This document shows positions 42,589 through 50,293 of a DNA stretch of 64,000 nt, one piece after another (the first letter of the stretch is position 1; each line of letters opens with the position of its first letter). The stretch is taken from NCBI RefSeq assembly GCF_042656585.1, contig NZ_JBHSPG010000023.1; one strand, written 5' to 3'. The DNA comes from Thalassorhabdus alkalitolerans. GTDB lineage: Bacteria > Bacillota > Bacilli > Bacillales > Marinococcaceae. Below the pieces are notes generated by a model. That model was not told the DNA's origin and ran no database searches. It saw only the letters and a program-made list of their open reading frames with translations. A program made the position numbers and the translations under genes.

Positions 42589-43365
42589 ATGACCAATCGT
42601 TACACCAGCCTTGAAAATGCTGTTCGCATTTTAAAAAGCTTTTCTGATCGCCAGCCTGAGTATGGTGTAAGTGAACTGTCTGAAAAATTACAATTAGGTG
42701 TCAGTACTACCCACCGTTTACTCATTTCGCTCGCTGAAGAGGGCTTTGTGGTAAAAAATAAAGAAACCAATAAATACACACTTGGTTTATCTATTTTAGA
42801 ACTGACAAACACAGTAACAGAACAAATGCACATCATACGAGAATCTTTTCCCATACTTCAACAATTAACGAATAAGACGGGAGAAAGTTCACAGATTAAT
42901 ATCATTGACAGTACGGACGTTTTTTGTCTTCAAAAAATTGAAAGCCCCTATGATCACTCACTTGAGTTCCATTTAGGAAAAAGAGCCCCCGTACATTGTA
43001 CTAGTGCTGGTCAAACTATTTTAGCTTATCAATCCGAACAAGAGATTCAACAATTTTTGTCGCCACCGTTAGAATCTTTTACTCGATTTACTCTTACCGA
43101 TTCCAATCAAATAAAAGCAAAGTTGGCACAAATAAAAAAAGACGGATATGCAGTGTCGAATCAGGAGTATGAAGACAATGTATTTACCGTTAGTGCTCCT
43201 GTATATAATAAAAACAATACTGTAGTTGCCTCCATAACTATTGTTGGGCCAGCACAACGGATGAAACCACGAAAAAAACTGCTTATAGAAAATACAATGA
43301 CAGCTGTTCAGACCTTGTCTTCCATAATTAAGAAAAGACAATCAGCAAGTTTACGTAAAGGATGA
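42589..43365 (+). CDS. IclR-family transcriptional regulator 1
   Basis: A 258-residue regulator with an N-terminal winged HTH (about 8-65, YGVSELSEKLQLGVSTTHRLLISLAEEGFV) and an IclR effector domain (about 80-250) with KRAPVHCTSAGQTILAY. IclR proteins often control aromatic-acid catabolism and bind the substrate or an intermediate. The ATG at 42589 follows GGGAGTGG; the longer frame from 42529 would run over the operator-like palindrome. Divergent from the FAH operon and followed 5 bases later by a second IclR gene. Confidence 0.88.
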   Translation: MTNRYTSLENAVRILKSFSDRQPEYGVSELSEKLQLGVSTTHRLLISLAEEGFVVKNKETNKYTLGLSILELTNTVTEQMHIIRESFPILQQLTNKTGESSQINIIDSTDVFCLQKIESPYDHSLEFHLGKRAPVHCTSAGQTILAYQSEQEIQQFLSPPLESFTRFTLTDSNQIKAKLAQIKKDGYAVSNQEYEDNVFTVSAPVYNKNNTVVASITIVGPAQRMKPRKKLLIENTMTAVQTLSSIIKKRQSASLRKG

Positions 43366-43370
43366 GAGTT

Positions 43371-44147
43371 ATGTCCTCCGAAAAATATCGTCTTTCTTCA
43401 GTCACTAATGCCATGAGAATTCTAAATATATTTAAAATTAATAAAAACAAGGAACTTAGTGTTACTGACATTGCTAGTCAAACGAATGTACCAAAAAGCA
43501 CAGCTCATCGGTTAATTACAACGTTAAGAAAAGAAGGGTTCCTATCTCAAAACCCTCGTACAGGAAAATATCGTTTAGGCTTAGCCTTGCTTACACTCGG
43601 TGGTGTTATTTCTGTTCACAAAGAAATTTACCGAGAGGCGTTTCCTTATGTAGAACAGCTTGTTCGGAAGATAGATGAAACTTGCCATATTTGCCTTCTT
43701 GAAGAGCAGCATGTGGTGTATTATTACCGGGTGCATCGGAAAGCCCCTGAACACCTTGTCACCCAAGAAGGACGAAAAAGTCCGGTTCATTGTACAAGCG
43801 AGGGGCTGTTATTGCTTGCATTTCAAGAGAGCTCTTATCAAGAACGTGTTCTATCTGAACCACTCTATCGTTTCACCCGTTACACCATCACAGACCCCGA
43901 AAAAATCCGTTCCAGGCTTTCAACGATAGCAGCAGAAGGCGTTGCTATTAGTGAAGGGGAATACTTTGAAGGATACACCAGTATCTCCGTCCCTATCAGG
44001 GATTATTCTTATAATGTTGTTTCTTCATTAACACTGGTTTCTCAAACAAATCGTCTGAAACAAAAACAGTACTCCTATTATGTGAAACAATTAAGATTAA
44101 CAGCCTATGAAATTTCAGAAGCATTAGGATATTATGGTAATATATAA
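43371..44147 (+). CDS. IclR-family transcriptional regulator 2
   Basis: A 258-residue paralogue of the upstream regulator, with HTH (LSVTDIASQTNVPKSTAHRLI) and effector domain (KSPVHCTSEGLLLLAF). The start at 43371 uses GGATGAGAG; an ATG at 43362 would overlap the previous stop but lies too close to its own ribosome-binding site. The pair may form heterodimers or sense two pathway compounds. A strong bidirectional terminator follows. Confidence 0.88.
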   Translation: MSSEKYRLSSVTNAMRILNIFKINKNKELSVTDIASQTNVPKSTAHRLITTLRKEGFLSQNPRTGKYRLGLALLTLGGVISVHKEIYREAFPYVEQLVRKIDETCHICLLEEQHVVYYYRVHRKAPEHLVTQEGRKSPVHCTSEGLLLLAFQESSYQERVLSEPLYRFTRYTITDPEKIRSRLSTIAAEGVAISEGEYFEGYTSISVPIRDYSYNVVSSLTLVSQTNRLKQKQYSYYVKQLRLTAYEISEALGYYGNI

Positions 44148-44150
44148 AAA

Positions 44151-44189
44151 ATGACTGATTTCAAAAGGTTTACTTTTGAAATCAGTCAT
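44151..44189. terminator. Bidirectional terminator between iclR pair and hydroxylase unit
   Basis: ATGACTGATTTCAAAA pairs perfectly with TTTTGAAATCAGTCAT. A run of A precedes it, giving U-tract function on the minus strand. Confidence 0.8.
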
Positions 44190-44195
44190 CCTTAT

Positions 44196-44768
44196 CTAAC
44201 AAATTAAAAACTTACTTCCATTAGGACCAATCGGGAAATATCCCGCTTCTAATATCGTAATAATAGAATTAAAAGGGTTTTCTGCCCAACCTTTTCTATC
44301 AGATAACGCTTCCCACAGGCATGCCAACACACTCACATACATAACATGCGTAGAGACAAAAGCTACAGTTTTTTCATCTGAAAAAACTGTAAATGCTTTA
44401 TCAAACGCTTTTACGTAGACAAGTTCAGGCATATGGTATACAAGTTCATCAATAATATCCATTCTGCCAGTCCATTTACTTTCTTCAGCTATACGGTCCG
44501 GCAGGTGATATAAAACCTCCCAAACGTCACTTCCTGTGACATTGAATGTACTTATAGTTTCGGGTATATCCTTCAAACTGACCCACTCTATGTTTGGTTG
44601 CTTCACCTTTAATAACTTCGTAAACTGGTTTATCTCTCTTTCCACATCGGCATTTGGGGAGCCGACGGCTGAAAACCAGTTTATACGATGAATTCGGTCA
44701 ACCAGCTCAGCGGCTTGCTCACTTTTTGGCCTAAAGCCATAGGTTTCTTTTTTCACCGTCTGCAACAA
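44196..44768 (-). CDS. Unknown protein paired with the FAD hydroxylase
   Basis: A 190-residue soluble protein starting at a TTG 9 bases after AAAGGATG. I do not recognise a family. It is rich in Trp and Tyr, with a central VTGSDVWEVLYHLPDRI segment and a hydrophobic helix near 140-155 (VAFVSTHVMYVSVLACLWEAL). It lies 15 bases after the hydroxylase gene and shares its promoter with the two-part motif. It might be a partner, reductase-coupling or substrate-holding protein of the hydroxylase, but no cofactor motif is visible. Confidence 0.65.
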   Translation of the reverse strand: MLQTVKKETYGFRPKSEQAAELVDRIHRINWFSAVGSPNADVEREINQFTKLLKVKQPNIEWVSLKDIPETISTFNVTGSDVWEVLYHLPDRIAEESKWTGRMDIIDELVYHMPELVYVKAFDKAFTVFSDEKTVAFVSTHVMYVSVLACLWEALSDRKGWAENPFNSIITILEAGYFPIGPNGSKFLIC

Positions 44769-44783
44769 TTATCATCCTTTCGC

Positions 44784-46010
44784 TTAATATTTTGTTGTCA
44801 ATTCCGGCGGCCCGAACTTTGGCCCGTAAGGTCCCTCATCCAACCACCTGCCAAGCTTCGGAGCTACCGCAGTTAAGGAAGCTGCTACCTCTCTTTTTAA
44901 ATTCATTTCTGGTGAGTCTCCTTGTAAATGATGAAGAGCGGTAGAAGAGCCGTCCCTGTTCCATTTTGCAGCAATTCGACGCTCAATAGCTGATGCATCA
45001 ATAGATTTTAGTCTTGCTTGCTCCTGGTTTTCTTCCTTTAAAGCCTGATCAATCCCTCTTACCGCTATCAGGGCATCAGGAACCCCTGAGTTTAAACCCC
45101 TTGCTCCAAATGGGGCAAATAAATGTGCCGCTTCTCCTGCAAGTAAGACACGGCGGTGTTCATCAGTAAATGAATCAACAACTACTTGATTAAAGCGGTA
45201 AGAAGAAACCCATGTAATTCGCTCTGCGTATTTTGGGTCCATGACTTTAGGAAGCCATTTTTTAACTCCCTCAATTTCTGTAAATTCTTCTGGATCATCT
45301 TCTGGAAGTAATTGAAGATCTACCCTCCAACCACCTTTAAACGGTACATGCATCACATTACGACCACCCATAGCGGGGTGCTGATAATGAAAAATACGTT
45401 CTAGTGGCAAAGGATTATCCTGGTCTTCTTCAATATCTACTACGAGAAATGTATCTGCTGTACGTGGACCTTCAAACTTCAGGCCTGTAGACTGGCGGAT
45501 CACAGAGCGAGCACCATCTGCACCAATACAATATTTCGCATTCCATTCTTCTCCATCCGAAGTAATAAGCTTGACACCTTCCTTGGAAGTTTGACAGGAT
45601 TCAATAGGTGCTCCCCATTTAAATTCTACCCCGGCTTCGATACATGCATTATAAATATGTTTTTCAATTTGATCTTGGTGTAAAGCTGTAAAAGGTGGTA
45701 GCTTGTCCGAATTATTCGTATCTGTAACTCCGTAATTTTTCTTGTATACTTCCTTGCCCTTATAAAGAGTTCTCTTTACCGGCCATACTATTCCGTTACG
45801 AGCTAGTGTGAAACCAAGTCCAGAGGATGTTTTTTCCAATAGTTCTAAACTATGGTTATGAAGATAAATTGCTCTACTGCCAGGCCTTGGATGCCCGAAC
45901 GGATCGGCTTCTAGTACTACTGATGAAATCCCCTGTTTTTTTAAAGCGAGAGCTGCCGTCAAACCTACAGGCCCAGCTCCAGCTACAATCACATCTCTAT
46001 GGTTACTCAT
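44784..46010 (-). CDS. FAD-dependent aromatic hydroxylase (PheA/TfdB/MhpA type)
   Basis: A 408-residue flavoprotein monooxygenase. FAD motif GAGPVGLTAALAL (11-23), the DG motif IGADGARSVIRQ near 163-174 and the second FAD motif VLLAGEAAHLFAPFGARGLNSG near 290-311, with GE instead of the usual GD. The C-terminal thioredoxin-like domain of larger phenol hydroxylases is missing. It should add the para hydroxyl that yields gentisate or gentisyl-CoA, from 3-hydroxybenzoate, salicylate or salicyloyl-CoA. Co-transcribed with the unknown 190-residue protein. Ribosome-binding site AAAGGGGAG. Confidence 0.85.
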   Translation of the reverse strand: MSNHRDVIVAGAGPVGLTAALALKKQGISSVVLEADPFGHPRPGSRAIYLHNHSLELLEKTSSGLGFTLARNGIVWPVKRTLYKGKEVYKKNYGVTDTNNSDKLPPFTALHQDQIEKHIYNACIEAGVEFKWGAPIESCQTSKEGVKLITSDGEEWNAKYCIGADGARSVIRQSTGLKFEGPRTADTFLVVDIEEDQDNPLPLERIFHYQHPAMGGRNVMHVPFKGGWRVDLQLLPEDDPEEFTEIEGVKKWLPKVMDPKYAERITWVSSYRFNQVVVDSFTDEHRRVLLAGEAAHLFAPFGARGLNSGVPDALIAVRGIDQALKEENQEQARLKSIDASAIERRIAAKWNRDGSSTALHHLQGDSPEMNLKREVAASLTAVAPKLGRWLDEGPYGPKFGPPELTTKY

Positions 46011-46048
46011 TTTTCTCTCCCCTTTACCGACTAATTGTAATCGCTTTC

Positions 46049-46106
46049 TACTACCAGTGTAATCATAATAAAAACGTTCATCTTACTGTTTTTTCTGCTA
46101 TGTGGG
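46049..46106 (-). promoter_or_regulatory. Shared two-part motif upstream of the hydroxylase unit
   Basis: TACTACCAGTGTAA at 46049-46062 and TTTCTGCTATGTGGGA from 46092, anchor spacing 43; 13 of 14 bases of the first part match the copy before the ligase gene. Confidence 0.55.
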
Positions 46107-46151
46107 ATGCTATCATTTTTCTTCTTTAGAAAAGCAAAACGATGAAGGTTT

Positions 46152-46556
46152 TCACTGCGTAGTCAGAGCTTCTTTAATGAAATCCGGCACTGGAACAGCT
46201 TTCATCTGATCCTTTTCCACTGTTGTCCATGCTCGCTTTTCATATCCATTGGCAATAACGGAATTACCTTTTATAAATTCATGACGAAGTCTAAGTACCT
46301 TCCTATTTATCTCTTCGATAAAGGTAATGACCTGCACCTTGTCATTATGCTTTAATGGAGCTTTAAATGTGCAGGCAGCTTCGAGTAAGGGGAGTTGAAT
46401 TTTATAATTTTTTTGCAGAGCAGGAGTTGAATAACCAGCTGCTTCAAAAAATTCATGCGTTGCTTCATCCATCCACTTATAAAAGTTAGGATAATACACA
46501 ATAGTTGCTGCATCGGTGTCGCCCCATCGTACTTTAATATGGTAAGTATTCTTCAT
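46152..46556 (-). CDS. 4-hydroxybenzoyl-CoA thioesterase-like protein
   Basis: A 134-residue hotdog-fold thioesterase. The segment WGDTDAATIVYYPNFYKWMDEA carries the catalytic Asp of the Pseudomonas 4-hydroxybenzoyl-CoA thioesterase (GDxDPAGIVxxPN). It would release the free acid from a hydroxybenzoyl-CoA or gentisyl-CoA. The start at 46556 has AGAGAGG nine bases upstream; ATG 46565 abuts that site. It is a separate unit with its own copy of the two-part motif. Confidence 0.85.
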   Translation of the reverse strand: MKNTYHIKVRWGDTDAATIVYYPNFYKWMDEATHEFFEAAGYSTPALQKNYKIQLPLLEAACTFKAPLKHNDKVQVITFIEEINRKVLRLRHEFIKGNSVIANGYEKRAWTTVEKDQMKAVPVPDFIKEALTTQ

Positions 46557-46602
46557 GTTTCTCATCCTCTCTCTTGTGTTAACTTGATGTTACCTTTGTT
46601 TT

Positions 46603-46640
46603 TACTATCACTGGTATGTACATTTTCTTTTATACGAAAT
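46603..46640 (-). promoter_or_regulatory. Shared two-part motif upstream of the thioesterase gene
   Basis: TACTATCACTGGTA at 46603-46616 and TTTCTTTTATACGAAAT from 46624, anchor spacing 21, half the 42-43 seen at the other three sites. Confidence 0.45.
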
Positions 46641-47074
46641 CATTAAAAAAATTAACACTTCATTTACAAATCCACCAAACTTTTATTCTATTGCCTTTAG
46701 CTATTAAGTTTTACTAAACATGATTAACAAAAAGAATCTGTTAAAGGTGTATGTTAACTTTTTATAGTTACTTGTTTGAAATTAAAAGCGCTAAACGCCT
46801 TATAAAATCTTGTTAATGAAAATAAAGTGAAGCATGGAGGGTACAAGTGCTTATCTTTTAACGAAAATCAAAACTAAAATGTAACAAAGTCAATAAAAAA
46901 ACCACCAAAATTAATCTGGTGGTTGATCTTTTGTTAAGGGTGTAATTTTATTTGTCCTTTGCCTCAGGCTTAAGTGAATAGCATACTTTATGCTGTTCAA
47001 GAGCCATCGTAACTCTCTCGATTCAAAAGCTAAAATTAAGTAATTCTTTTTTCCGTCTTAAAAAGGAGGGTATT
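46641..47074. other. Intergenic region between thioesterase and O-methyltransferase genes
   Basis: Mostly AT-rich and without a convincing gene. A 19-codon minus-strand frame (46948-47007, MALEQHKVCYSLKPEAKDK) lacks a ribosome-binding site and could be a remnant of a longer gene. A hairpin terminator lies at 46894-46924. Confidence 0.4.
46894..46924 (-). terminator. Hairpin terminator downstream of the O-methyltransferase gene
   Basis: AACCACC at 46900-46906 pairs with GGTGGTT at 46918-46924; on the minus strand it is followed by seven T. Confidence 0.75.
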
Positions 47075-47725
47075 TTAATAATCCTTTACTCTTGAAACAG
47101 TGAGCCCATCCCCAAGTGGGATAAGCAGGGACTCTAACGAAGGATGTTCAGCTACTGTTTGATTAAATTGCTTCATTACTTCGGTGTACCGTCTAGGATT
47201 CACACTATTATCTGCGACACTACCTCCTGCAAGGACATTATCTGTCACAATATATGCCCCAGGTTCTGCGAGCCTTAGGCTGTAATCTAAATAATTTTTG
47301 TAGTTTTCTTTGTCAGCATCAATAAAGAAAAAATCAAATTTTTCATTTTCTTTTACAAGCTGTTCAAGGCTTTTCAACGCTTCCCCTGTCAAATATGTAA
47401 CCTGGTCTCCAAAGCCGGCTTTAGTAAGGTTACTTTGTGCCAGATTTGCATATTTTTCCTCTAGTTCCAAGGATGTCAACGTTCCTTTTGTCCCAAAACC
47501 CCTGGCAAGGCAAATACCACTGTATCCTCCAAGCGCTCCTATTTCTAATACCTTTTTAGCGCCAGACATTGAAATGAGCATTGTAAGAAACTTACCAGAA
47601 GTGGCAGAGACAGAAATGTCTGGCATGCCGTTATCTTTTATGGATGCAATCACTTCCTCAAGCAAAGGATCCTCGGTAAGAAATACTGACTCAATATAAT
47701 CATTCATTCTGTTCATACTAACCAT
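47075..47725 (-). CDS. Class I SAM-dependent O-methyltransferase
   Basis: A 216-residue methyltransferase of the catechol/caffeoyl-CoA O-methyltransferase-like family. SAM motif I is VLEIGALGGYSGI (about 58-70), an acidic SLELEE follows, and the metal and catechol site residues lie in FFFIDADKENYKNYL and VTDNVLAGG. It should methylate a hydroxyl of a small aromatic compound or a related substrate with Mg2+. The start at 47725 has AGGAAAGGAA. It lacks the shared IclR motif, so a role in the gentisate route is not supported. Confidence 0.87.
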   Translation of the reverse strand: MVSMNRMNDYIESVFLTEDPLLEEVIASIKDNGMPDISVSATSGKFLTMLISMSGAKKVLEIGALGGYSGICLARGFGTKGTLTSLELEEKYANLAQSNLTKAGFGDQVTYLTGEALKSLEQLVKENEKFDFFFIDADKENYKNYLDYSLRLAEPGAYIVTDNVLAGGSVADNSVNPRRYTEVMKQFNQTVAEHPSLESLLIPLGDGLTVSRVKDY

Positions 47726-48137
47726 TTCCTTTCCTGCTTTCCCTCTTTTACAGCTAGCTTTCAATCCAAATCATTTGACTACATTCTTTGATTATCATAT
47801 CAATGGCTTTTCGTTCCCAACTAACTTGATGAATAGACTGAAATTCCGGTGTGAACTCTGTAACAGTTTAAATGTAAACAAAAGTATAAAAAACGTCAAC
47901 CTAATTGAAAATGATTTTCAACTAATCAAATGTATTTCAATATTATAAGTCTTCCATCCGACTGAGCGTAGTATATGATCATTTGGAAGCTTATCCCTCC
48001 CTGTGAACAATATGAACAAAATACCGTTATTGTCTCTTATTTTTCTTAGATACATAATCTATTCTCTCTTTGTACAGGCATGATAAATTGTTATACATAT
48101 CAGAAACTTCGAAAAAAGTGAATATTCCTTGTATGTG
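47726..48137. other. Divergent intergenic region with a Fur-like palindrome
   Basis: TTGAAAATGATTTTCAA at 47905-47921 is a perfect inverted repeat of the 7-1-7 Fur/PerR/Zur form (TGATAATnATTATCA type). The rest is AT-rich and must hold the promoters of the methyltransferase and citrate-transporter genes. No coding frame is seen. Confidence 0.45.
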
Positions 48138-48151
48138 TGAAAGCGTTTTCT
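48138..48151 (+). promoter_or_regulatory. cre (CcpA) site upstream of the citrate transporter gene
   Basis: TGAAAGCGTTTTCT matches the cre consensus TGWAARCGYTWWCW closely. It lies 38-51 bases before the start codon, probably overlapping or just after the promoter. Confidence 0.7.
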
Positions 48152-48188
48152 TGAAATTTTAGTAAGTTATGAAAGGAGAAAAATCTGC

Positions 48189-49520
48189 ATGTTAAGTATC
48201 ATAGGATTTGCTACAATAATCACGATCGTAGCCTTACTTCTTAAAGGGAAAGTATCACCAATTATTGCTTTGGTAATGGTTCCGATCATTGGAGCCCTGT
48301 TTGCCGGGTTTGGGATAGTTGAAATTGGAGAATTCTTTAGTGAAGGAATTGACAGCGTTATTAACGTCGTTATCATGTTTATTTTTGCTATTCTCTTTTT
48401 TGGAATAATGCAAGACGCTGGATTGTTTGACCCTTTTATAAATAAGATGATTGCAATCTCTAAAGGAAATGTTATTGCAGTGGCTGTCGGAACCGTTATC
48501 ATAGCTGCTGTCGCCCATTTGGACGGTTCAGGAGCCTCTACATTTCTTATTACCATTCCTGCCTTGCTCCCTTTGTACAAACGTCTGAAAATGAGCCCGT
48601 ACCTCCTTCTCTTATTGGTAGGTACAGCAGCCAGTATTTTAAATATGCTCCCTTGGGCTGGTCCCCTGGGTCGTACGAGTGCTGTACTCGGAATGGATCC
48701 TACTGAATTATGGAGACCCCTCATTCCGTTGCAGGGAATTGCTCTTGTGCTGTTGATAGGAATGGCTGTAATTTTAGGAATTCGTGAAAAGCGTCGCATT
48801 GCTAAACTTAGTGAAACCGAGTCAGCTCATTTAGAAGCAGCGTCTGCCCAAGAAGCGGCCGACATTAATGAGCCTGCGGAAGAAAAAACAAACGAGTGGG
48901 CACGTCCGAAACTAATCTGGTTAAACCTTTTACTTACATTAGGCATGATCGCAGCACTGGTCTGGGGAGAGATTCCAGCAGGTTTTGTCTTTATGATCGC
49001 TTTAAGTATTGCTCTGCCGCTTAATTACCCGAAAGTAAGCGACCAGATGGATCGCATAAGAGCACATGCACCAAATGCTCTTCTCATGGCCAGCATTATC
49101 CTCGCTGCAGGCTCTTTCCTGGGAATATTAGGCGGAACCGGAATGCTGGATTCAATTGCTGTCGACATGGTAGCTATTTTACCCGCGTTTATCGTTCCTT
49201 ATCTACATCTTGTCATTGGAGCGTTTGGTGTTCCTTTTGAATTGATTCTAAACACTGATGCCTACTATTTCGCACTCCTTCCAGTAGTGGAACAAATTGT
49301 AACAGGTTACGGAGTAGACACTTTTTCTGCTGCTTATGCCATGATTATTGGAAATATCATTGGAACATTTGTAAGTCCTTTTGCCCCTGCCCTGTGGCTT
49401 GCTCTCGGGCTTGCCGGCTGTGAAATGGGGAAACATATCAGGTATTCTATATTCTGGGTGTGGGGCTTCAGCCTGGTCTTAATGGCCGCAGCTATCATGA
49501 TTGGTATCATTTCTATATAA
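48189..49520 (+). CDS. CitMHS-family citrate transporter
   Basis: A 443-residue membrane protein with about twelve helices, of the CitMHS family that takes up metal-citrate complexes with protons (B. subtilis CitM and CitH). Family features include the HLDGSGASTFLITIPALLPLYKRL segment (about 105-126), NMLPWAGPLGRTSAVLG and a late NIIGTFVSPFAPALWLALGLAG. A hydrophilic Glu/Ala-rich loop lies near 205-240. Upstream is a cre site; downstream, convergent, lies a CitST-like two-component system, the known regulator of citM. Confidence 0.9.
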   Translation: MLSIIGFATIITIVALLLKGKVSPIIALVMVPIIGALFAGFGIVEIGEFFSEGIDSVINVVIMFIFAILFFGIMQDAGLFDPFINKMIAISKGNVIAVAVGTVIIAAVAHLDGSGASTFLITIPALLPLYKRLKMSPYLLLLLVGTAASILNMLPWAGPLGRTSAVLGMDPTELWRPLIPLQGIALVLLIGMAVILGIREKRRIAKLSETESAHLEAASAQEAADINEPAEEKTNEWARPKLIWLNLLLTLGMIAALVWGEIPAGFVFMIALSIALPLNYPKVSDQMDRIRAHAPNALLMASIILAAGSFLGILGGTGMLDSIAVDMVAILPAFIVPYLHLVIGAFGVPFELILNTDAYYFALLPVVEQIVTGYGVDTFSAAYAMIIGNIIGTFVSPFAPALWLALGLAGCEMGKHIRYSIFWVWGFSLVLMAAAIMIGIISI

Positions 49521-49524
49521 GGAA

Positions 49525-49557
49525 AAAAACGCCCTGCAAAAGTTGCGGGGCGTTTTT
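49525..49557. terminator. Terminator between convergent transporter and response-regulator genes
   Basis: AACGCCC pairs with GGGGCGTT with A and T runs on the two sides. Confidence 0.85.
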
Positions 49558-49573
49558 CACTCTCCTTATTTGT

Positions 49574-50293
49574 TTAGGTTTTAATGTACCTTCTTTCTGG
49601 TCTTCCTACCTCCCCATAAATTAACTCCGTTTTTGCGCGATTTGTTACAACCAGATACTCTAAATATCTTCTGGCAGTCGATCGGCTTGTTCCAATATGT
49701 TGACCTACTTGCACAGCTGTACATCCATTGTTTCTGCTCTCTTCAAGGACTACATCCACTTTTTCCAAGGTCAAGGGGTCAATTCCTTTGGGAAGCTTTT
49801 CGTCTCCACCTTCTCTCTCTTCAGGTGAAGCCTTTATTCCTCTTATCGCATCCAGCTCTTCTTGTGTGATTTCCTGTTTCCTATCAAGTAGTTTCTGCTT
49901 TTCAACGTACCGTTCAAAGGCCTGGCTGAGCCGGTTAAAATCAACTGGCTTAATAATGTAATCAAAGATTCCCCCTAGCATTGTCTGTTTAATGGTATCT
50001 GCTTCTTTGGCTGCCGTTACCATTATTATTTCAATGCCGGCGTATTGTTTCCTGATCTTCCACATCAATTCCAATCCCTCTACATCAGGTATATATACAT
50101 CCAATAATATTATATCAGGGAGCACACTTGTTTCTTCCAGATACTCTAGTGTTTCTTTACCGGTGTTTGCAATGCCGGCCACCTGAAATCCTGAGATCTT
50201 TTCCACGAACTGTTTATTTATATTGGCTACACGAAAGTCATCCTCAACGATAAAGACATTGTATATGTTCTTCTTAGTTAATGAGTTGCTCAT
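49574..50293 (-). CDS. CitT/DcuR-type response regulator
   Basis: A 239-residue response regulator. The receiver domain (about 8-125) has the acidic pair near EDD, phospho-acceptor Asp in ILLDVYIPD (about 58) and Lys in IIKPVD (about 108). The C-terminal HTH (about 180-235, AVQVGQHIGTSRSTARRYLEYL) is of the CitB/DcuR type. The start at 50293 follows GAGGGTGG and overlaps the sensor gene by 20 bases. It should bind the citrate-transporter promoter. Confidence 0.9.
   Translation of the reverse strand: MSNSLTKKNIYNVFIVEDDFRVANINKQFVEKISGFQVAGIANTGKETLEYLEETSVLPDIILLDVYIPDVEGLELMWKIRKQYAGIEIIMVTAAKEADTIKQTMLGGIFDYIIKPVDFNRLSQAFERYVEKQKLLDRKQEITQEELDAIRGIKASPEEREGGDEKLPKGIDPLTLEKVDVVLEESRNNGCTAVQVGQHIGTSRSTARRYLEYLVVTNRAKTELIYGEVGRPERRYIKT

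Noticed and set aside
46948..47007. Minus-strand 19-codon frame MALEQHKVCYSLKPEAKDK
   Set aside because: Protein-like wording but no ribosome-binding site; at most a gene remnant.
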